Below the pieces are notes generated by a model, which saw only the letters and a list, made by a program, of their open reading frames with translations, was not told the origin of the DNA and searched no databases. The translations under genes were made by a program, and so were the position numbers. This document shows, piece by piece, positions 48,001-57,000 of a DNA stretch of 64,000 nucleotides (positions are counted from its first letter, which is position 1; each line of letters begins with the position of its first letter). The DNA comes from Owenia fusiformis (Eukaryota > Annelida > Polychaeta > Sabellida > Oweniidae), in assembly GCA_903813345.2 (NCBI GenBank), contig CAIIXF020000011.1, positions 2,010,571 to 2,074,570 on the forward strand, in the 5' to 3' direction.

Positions 48001-51000
48001 AACTCTTAGATTAATTGCAACACCTAAAATCATAATTAAGAAAGGAATTTGATGTTATCTAGCTGAAAGGTGAATAGCAATTATTTCTTAGACCAAAAAT
48101 GGAGATCTGATTAAATGAATATATTCAATATAAGAAAAGTGGGTGTCAACCTCGGTCAGGCTTTAAGAATGTTAAAATTCATGAGAAATCATCTTATTAT
48201 AATGCCAATCTGTCTTACCTATGAAAGAAGCATGCTAAATCTGCAATATGAGCATATCTAAACATATTTTTAAAAATAAAAAATAAATTCTCTCTCCCCA
48301 CCCCCCAGGATTTGGTGGGAGGGGGCATTTGTAATAATTTTGGTCGTTCTAGTGGACCAAAAAAATGTCTCATGCTCTTAAATCAAAGATGAATGTATAT
48401 GGAAGATATATGGAAAGTTTCACGCTTCGTTCCATGAATGAACTATTTCCCTGTTTATTTGCACTATTGATCTCGCTATGAGGAAATAACAGATCTATCT
48501 AGTAGCGCACCAGATACAAATTTGATAATTAAAATGTGCCAAATTTAATATTCAGTATTGATTCCTTAGTTTACTGACTGATGCTTTATTCTGTCATATA
48601 TCTTGATTAGTATAAAACAGTCAAAATTAAAGATGTTTATTTAGAAAAATGTAAAGGAAGCTAAATTGCTCCAACTACTTGATGGAGAAACTTTCTAAAG
48701 TTTCGATGCATGTCTCTTATATGTTGAGTCAAAAATTTAGAAAATTGAGAGACACAGTACATTGTTTTTTTATATACTGTATATACAATATAGTTTATAT
48801 ACAATTATCATTGTATTATGTATATTGTAATTCCTGATCAACTGTATATGTTTGAATGATATATAGTTCTGTATGCTGGAGCACTACACTGTGAGACCAA
48901 TTAGTCTACTCTGCTGTGATCTGGAAGAAGCTGAGGAAAGAGTGGAGTCTCTTACTGCCAAACAAATAGACCAATTCAGAACTCTTCTTTCATTTAGAAG
49001 GTAAACATACAATTCATTAGTCTTTAAATGCAATGATTCTCTTAATTGACTTCCATTATGAATAGATATTTGTGTCAGCAAACCCTGATGACAAAAACAT
49101 ACAATTAAAGTTTACAACCAGCTCGATTTAAAAGCACCAATGTGTTTATTGAAGGGAGGAATAATGTCAATTGTAACCACCTTTCAGCCATGATTTGTTC
49201 TGAAATGAGTTAATGATACCCTAAACGATATGAGTGCTAAACTATTGAGATTGTTATGCTGTTGTTGTCTGTTATCTGTCAGTTTCACATTAAATAGAAA
49301 ATGCAAGTGTATAACACAAAAAAGTACTTGTATTTACGATTTCAGGGCATATGTATTACATTTTTGTTTAAATTGTTCTATCGTACAATTTAGTAATAAA
49401 CTCATATTTACAGTACTGCTAGTATTGTTTGACACCCTTCTGTTTTTTTATCATTTCTTTAGATATGTTGAATGCTGCCCGCCAAAGGATCAGATATCTC
49501 TACTCACTGAATCAGCATACACCAAGGTAGGTACTTATTGTATGTACTGATTAAATGTGGTGCATATATTTTAGTACTGTTAAATTTACTGACTACTATT
49601 TAGTGTCTTGATTAATGTGGTACATCTATTTTAGTACTGTTAAATTTACTGACTACTATTTAGTGTCTTGTTTAATGTGGTATATATATTTTAGTACTGT
49701 TAAATTTACTGACTACTATTTAGTGTCTTGATTAATGTGGTACATTTATTTTAGTACTGTTAAATTTACTGACTACTATTTAGTATCTTGATTGAATATA
49801 CAATTTCAAATGTGGTACATATATTTTAGAACTGTTAAATTTACTGACCACTATTTAGTGTCTTGATTAAATATGCAATTTCAAATGTGGTACATATATT
49901 TTAGAACTGTTAAATTTACTGACTACTATTTAGTGTCTTGATTAAATATACAATTTCAAATGTGATGCATATATTTTTTTCACTTAAATTTACTGACTAC
50001 TATTTAGTGTGTTGATTAATGTGGTACATATATCTTAGAACTGTTAAATTTACTGATTACTATTTAGTGTCTTGATTAAATATGCAATTTCATATGTGGT
50101 ACATATATTTTGGTAATGTTAAATTTACTGAAATTACTATTTAGTGTCTCGATTAAATATGCAATTTCATATGTGGTAAATATATTTTGGTACTGTCGAA
50201 TTTGCTCACTACTATTCGATGTCTTGCTTAAATATGCAATATCAATTGTGGTAAATATAGTTTAGAACTGTTAAATTTGCTTACTACTATTTAGTATCTT
50301 GATTAAATATGCAATTTCATAATGAAACTACATTTACACACATATTGTTTTTAAGAAAAGAATACTACATATGCTCGCAAGACTTGGTAGATACCACAGC
50401 ACCTTTTTTCCTGTATTGAGGTGCCTACATTACATCGTTGGATCATTACCTGGGTATCCATTAGGCAAACAGGTAGGTATTGAAATCCATCATAGAAATT
50501 TTAAATTTCATGAGCCATATGATAAATCATTAATTATTCAAATATTTACTCATGCATTTTAATTAAAGAAAAAAGACTGATATTCTATGATTCATGGCAA
50601 AAAATATGACCAATGATTTTTTTCTTATCATTGTTAAAAGATCGAAATCGCAAAGCAGTTGATGTCTTTGGTGTTTGGCAGATTAAATCGAAGGTCATAT
50701 ATTCGCCATTTATTATAGTAAACAAACAAGATTATAGCCAGGCCTGTAGCCAGGGGGATCGATTGGTTCGAGCAACCCCCCTGGCCAAAAAATATTTCAC
50801 AATCATGCAGTTTTTCACCATTCTGAGCACTTTTTAAGTGATTTTGGCCATTTTTGGACCAAAATTGTCACAAGTGAACCCCCCTGAAATTTTTTAAAAA
50901 GTGGTCATACATCCTCGATTATAGACCAGTAAATTAATTATTCAAGTTATTGTGACATCAGGTATCATATTAGAATATTACATAATGTAAGGTATGATAG

Positions 51001-54000
51001 AATTCTACATTGATTAGAATAACTTAAGTGACCATGTTTATAATAATTAGGCATTGAATTACAGTATACGGTAGGGCTCAGCTTGTTTACTGCTTCTTGT
51101 GTGCTTGAATGTACGTGTTTTTGAATGATGTAAGTTGTATGTTGTTTCAGCTGAGAGAAGTCTATAGTTGCAGCTTGGAGCGAAACATTTTCGAAACAGA
51201 GGGCTTCAAGGAATCATTACAAATACTCAGGTACAAACAATCATTTTTTATGTCACCACCACAAGTTGTGACATATTGTTATAGGCTCCAACTTTTTTTC
51301 TGGGTGGTGCTCGGCATTTGGCATCTGTAACAATATGTGGCATCTGTACCAATTTGTGGCATCTGTTACAATTTGTGGCATCTGTAAAAATTTGTGGCAT
51401 CTGTAACAATTTGCAATAACTTACGAAGTGATGAAAGTGACATTTTGTCATGTAAATGCCTTGTTTAATAATGTTATGTCTTTCAGATTCCATGATTCAG
51501 TTTCATAAGTTAGATGACAGTTTTGGGATATTTTGGCATAACTAATTCTATTTTTAGTTGTTTCATTTTCTTCCTTACGCTCACACTTCAGTTTTCCCCT
51601 TGACCCTTAATTATCCATATTTCATGTTGCGAAAAGGAGTGTTTGAACAGGTATACTGTAATTAATGATATGTGGATAATATAAATGTGAAATAAAAAAA
51701 ATGAAATAAGACTAAATGTTGTTTTCAGAAATCTTTCCAGGGATGAGTTATTTGAGAAGATAACAAAATGTCTGGAGTACTTTACATCAGACGAGGCTTA
51801 TGTTGATGTAGCAGAGACACTACTCGAGTTTGCTTCTAAGTTACAGTCTGGTGAAGGTTAGAAAAGATTTTTGAGACTTACTTATTGTGCAAATGTCAAT
51901 TTTTATTATCAAAAGAATTTTTTTATTGGATTTCTACATGTTATTTTCCCTTTCAAAAGTATTTGTGAGGTCAAGATTAAATTTCTTGAATATAAGATTG
52001 TGGTGGTTTATAATTTTAGAAAATTATTTTACCACTCAGTACTCTACAAGATTGCTTCTGAACACTCTCTAAATTTTCAATGAATCTGTCATTTTGTGAC
52101 ATTTTCCTACAATTTTAAGTACATGTACTGATTACATATCTGTTTACTTTATTTCATGCTATCAAATTTATCTATGGTTTATTTACATGTTATTTTCCTG
52201 TGATACTATTTGTGCATACAAAATAAACGATTTTTTTCAATCTAAACAACCTTGAGTCTCTCTAAACTTTCAATGAATGGTGTCATTCTGTTGCATTTGC
52301 ATACACTTTTGAGTATTGATCTCCTGTCTTTTTTCTTTATCCCATGCTGTTAAATTTTTCTGTTTTAGACCTGGTTTATTTTCGCATAACTCATGAAATC
52401 ATTTTTTTCTTGAAACTGGATGTACTCTGAATCATAACGCTATTTCGCCCCTTTGGTACTTGTGTATTCATTTTTTTTTTTAATTTATGAAATCATAACC
52501 TGATAACAATATTTCTCCAACAGATCTAGGTGCTTTATACGAGAGTGCAGACAGCGCAGACTCTGCAGAGGATGAACAAGAAGCTACAGCACTCCCTAAG
52601 AAAACTGACATGTACACACTTCGTAAGGTAGGATGCTTGTTGAGATATATAAGGTAGAAGTTGAAATAATGAACAAACTCATAGAATGTAATATATGATT
52701 CATATTTGCATGTCATATATGATTGGTATTTGCAGAGTTTACAAGAACTTGGCAAGAGGAAGAAGAAACTAACCATCTTTGAGAAATTGAGGAGTGATAT
52801 CTTTGATTACTTGGAGAAAGTTTTCAGGTAAAAATATTATAACATATGAATTCCATTATGATATTTTCCAGTAGTGTTGAAAACAAATCAGGAAGGCCTA
52901 GTCATTGATTCAACTTGCTATAGTTTGTCTCAAGTATGAAGCAGTGAGCCCCGAAATTATTTTGGATGGAAGGAACACTATAATGGCTAGGCTATAGAGA
53001 ATTACACCAACAGTTAGGGGAGGGGGGCAGGTCATATACATATTCATTCAATTCATATCTTAAGAACTTGGGGTTTCAACGTTTCAAGTTACTTCAATCA
53101 GGTCTAGTTTTCCTCCTACATAGAGTTGCAATTATTTCACTAAAACATTACTAATTCAATTCTAAGAAAAGCCAACAAGTTTCAGGTAGACACAAACTGC
53201 GAAAAAATTCCTTAGGGGTCTGGCCCCCACCCCTCCCCTTCCAAACGTAAAAAGGTTTATTGATTGAGTTTGAAATAAGAATATCATTTAATAACCTTTG
53301 GATAACTTATTTTCCTCCAAAATGTGTATTCACACAGCTTACATGAGTTAATAAAATCGCTTACAATGTTTAAGTATCCCATGTAAAATTTTGAATTATA
53401 GAAAATTCCTACCATGTCCTCGGTCTCTACCTCTACATGAAATATTCTACTATGACCACATTACCACAGTTCGGGGGTCTATCAACGGAGCCCCACGTCT
53501 TGCAATACAAACAGCTCTATCTAATCCTACACAATATCTACAGGTGAGTAACTTCTTAAACGCAGGTATTTTCCATATATTTTCCATAGTAACCATTGTC
53601 ATGTCTGCATGGGATCACCATGGTAACCTTGGCTTTTTTAAATACATTCACAATTTTTCATTAGCACATGACAGCCCGAATACAGTAAAAGAAGGTGTAT
53701 CATTGTCATGCCTATAATGGTTTCCATATAAGCAATCAAATATTTGTTCAAATTGTAACCTCTGTTATGTTTTTTCGGTGTAGCTTGTAGTGTTGAAGGA
53801 GGCATAGAAGCTACACTACCAGATATTTGTAAAGTCTGCAAATAACATGTGGAGTGTGTTACATGTATGTACTATTTTCTTTCAGTGTAACTGTTGTAGT
53901 GTAGAAGGAGGCATAGAAGCTACACTACCAGATATTTGTAAAGTCTACAAATAACATGTGGAGTGTGTTACATATATGTAATATTTTCTTTCAGTGTAAC

Positions 54001-57000
54001 TGTTGTAGTGTAGAAGGAGGCATAGATGCTACATTACCAGATATATGTACATGTAAAGTCTACAAACTACATGTGGAGTGTGTTACATGTATGTAATATT
54101 TTCTTTCAGTGTAACTGTTGTAGTGTAGAAGGAGGCATAGAAGCTACACTACCAGATATATGTAAAGTCTACAAACTACATGTGGACTGTGTTACTTGTA
54201 TGTAATATTTTCTTTCAGTGTTACATGTATGTAATATTTTCTTTCAGTGTAACTGTTGTAGTCTAGAAGGAGGCATAGAGCTACACTACCAGATATATGT
54301 AAAGTCTACAAACTACATGTGGAGTGTATTACATGTATATAATATTTCTTTCAATGTAACTGTTGTAGTGTAGAAGGAGGCATAGAAGCTACATTACCAG
54401 ATATATGTAAAGTCTACAAACTACATGTGGAGTGTGTTACATGTATGTAATATTTTCTTTCAGTGTAAATGTTGTAGTGTAGAAGGAGTCATAGAAGCTA
54501 CATTACCAGATATATGTAAAGTCTACAAACTACATGTGGAGTGTTACATGTATGTAATATTTTCTTTCAGTGTAACTGTTGTAGTGTTGAAGGAGGCATA
54601 GAAGCTACACTACCAGATATATGTAAAGTCTACAAACTACATGTGGAGTGTGTTACATGTATGTAATATTTTCTTTCAGTGTAAATGTTGTAGTGTAGAA
54701 GGAGGCATAGAAGCTACACTACCAGATATATGTAAAATCTACAAACTACATTTGGAGTGTGTTACATGTATGTAATGTTTTCTTTCAGTGTAAATGTTGT
54801 AGTGAAGAAGGAGGCATAGAAGCTACACTACCAGATATATGTAAAGTCTACAAACTACACGTGGAGTGTGTTACATATATGTAATATTTTCTTTCAGTGT
54901 AACTGGTAGTGTAGAAGGAGGTATAGAAGCTACACTACCAGATATATGTTAAGTCTATAAACTACATGTGGAGTGTGTTACATGTATGTGATATTTTCTT
55001 TCAGTGTAACTGGTAGTGTAGAAGGAGGTATAGAAGCTACACTACCAGATATATGTAAAGTCTACAAACTACACGTGGAGTGTGTTACATGTATGTAATG
55101 TTTTCTTTCAGTGTAACTGTTGTAGTGTAGAAGGAGGCATAGAAGCTACACTACCAGATATATGTAAAGTCTACAAACTACATGTGGAGTGTGTTACATG
55201 TATGTAATGTTTTCTTTCAGTGTAACTGTTGTAGTGTAGAAGGAGGCATAGAAGCTACATTACCAGATATATGTAAAGTCTACAAACTACATGTAGTCCC
55301 TTAGTCATTTTCTTAACGTATGAATATTTAAAAACATGATGTTTTTCTGTGCAAATACTATCACTTAAGGTTTATTGGAGTGATTTAGCTGGGTTGCCAA
55401 AAAATTAACGTTGGGGAAATTTTTTTGTATCTATCACCATGGTAACATACTAGGTACATGGTGGTATCCCGACACTATGTCAATAGTCAACGCCATGTTA
55501 AGCCAATGCACGCCTCTCTAATTAGCTGATATACTTTTTGCCCCAAACTAACTTTTTGTCAAACCCAGTTAAATCACTTCAGAAAACCCTTGTTATTATA
55601 AATTAACCATAAAACATCGTGTTTTTAACAATTTATAGGTTCACTATAGTATGTATAGGGGTGACAAATGGACTAATGTGGAGTGTTACATGTATGTAAT
55701 ATTTTCTTTCAGTGTAACTGTTGTAGTGTAGAAGGAGGCATAGAAGCCACACTACCAGATATATGTAAAGTCTATAAACTACATGTGGAGTGTTTTACAT
55801 GTATGTAATATTTTCTTGCAGTGTAACTGTTGTAGTGTAGAAGGAGGCATAGAAGCTACACTACCAGATATATGTAAAGTCTACAAACTACATGTGGAGT
55901 GTGTTACATGTATGTAATATTTTCTTTTAGTGTAACTGTTGTAGTGTAGAAGGAGGCATAGAAGCTACATTACCAGATATATGTAAAGTCTACAAACTAC
56001 ATGTGGAGTGTGGACGTCTCATCAACCTCTATGACTGGCTTCAGGTATGTCTTAAAGTTGCAACAAGTAGTGCAGAGGGGCCATTCAACAATCATGGACC
56101 AGTGTCAAAATATATTTAAGTTTGGATATTTCATCAAGAATAACATCTATTTTTATTTTCTACAAAGAAACCCCCTAGATAATCATTATTTCAGCTTATA
56201 TTCCTCTTGAAACATGGTGGATCTTAAAAATATAAAAGTGGACGTCCACTTTTTCAAGCTTTGAAGTGAATTTACAATCTTTAATGCCGAAATTGATAGT
56301 TTATCCATACATTTTAAGAAAATAGGTATGTCGAAGAAGATGTTAAGCCAACTGTTGCCTTGATAGCTCAGAAAAAGTTAAAATTTTCCTATTTTCTCTC
56401 TACAAACCTTATTGCCCCTTTAAAGTAAAGGAATTGTTAAAATTTAAAAATAAGAACACTAAGTTACACAATACAATCTGTTAGAACTTGGAATAATTCT
56501 AAGTCACTATATGTTAATGTAATATGGATTTTTATATATTTAAGGAACAAAGACCGAGATTTTATGATTTATGGCATAATATATGACCGAAAGTTTTATT
56601 CTGTTCATTGTTAAAAGACCGAAATCACGTAGCAATTGAGGTCTTTGGCAATGGCCAGAATAAAATTTACGGTCATATAATAGATATAAATCATAAAATC
56701 AAGGTCTTTGTTACAATTCTAATGTGACAAACAGACAAGAAAAACAAATATTTGCATTTATGAATTTTAGTGGTCATACATACTCCAATATAGACATGAA
56801 TTTTAGTGGTCATACACACTCCAATATAGACCAGTAAATCAATTGTTCTAGCTATTGGACGTCACGTATCATATAAGAAGTTCATATATTGTATTTACAG
56901 GAATTGTAACCTCTGTTGTTGTATTTATAGGCATTCATCATGGTGAGATCTTTTGTTATTGTTGCATTTACATATTTACAGGTATTCACCACGGTAACCT

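Larger units (their letters stand above)
45335..48490. mobile_element. Composite transposon with long TIRs in ORC3 intron 8
   Basis: The inverted arms (from about 45335 and up to about 48490) share gatagcgagat, gttcattc(t/a)tggaacgaagcgtgaaactttccatatat, catgagacatttttttggtccactagaacga and a caccaaatcctggggg block. Inside are a decayed minus-strand ORF (46159-47340) and a separate hairpin element (47493-47985). The flanking duplication was not resolved. Confidence 0.75.
53779..56044 (+). repeat. 17-copy array of ORC3 exon 17 start plus acceptor
   Basis: Units of about 108 bp start at about 53779 (diverged), 53886, 53995, 54110, 54248, 54355, 54464, 54571, 54680, 54789, 54898, 55005, 55112, 55221, 55713, 55822 and 55931. 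Each has ttttctttcag, then about 82 bases of exon ([18 protein letters not shown] ... LHVEC), then ttacatgtatgtaata. Only the last unit continues into [11 protein letters not shown] and a donor. Unit 54355 has lost its AG. A MITE interrupts the array at 55295-55675. Confidence 0.95.
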
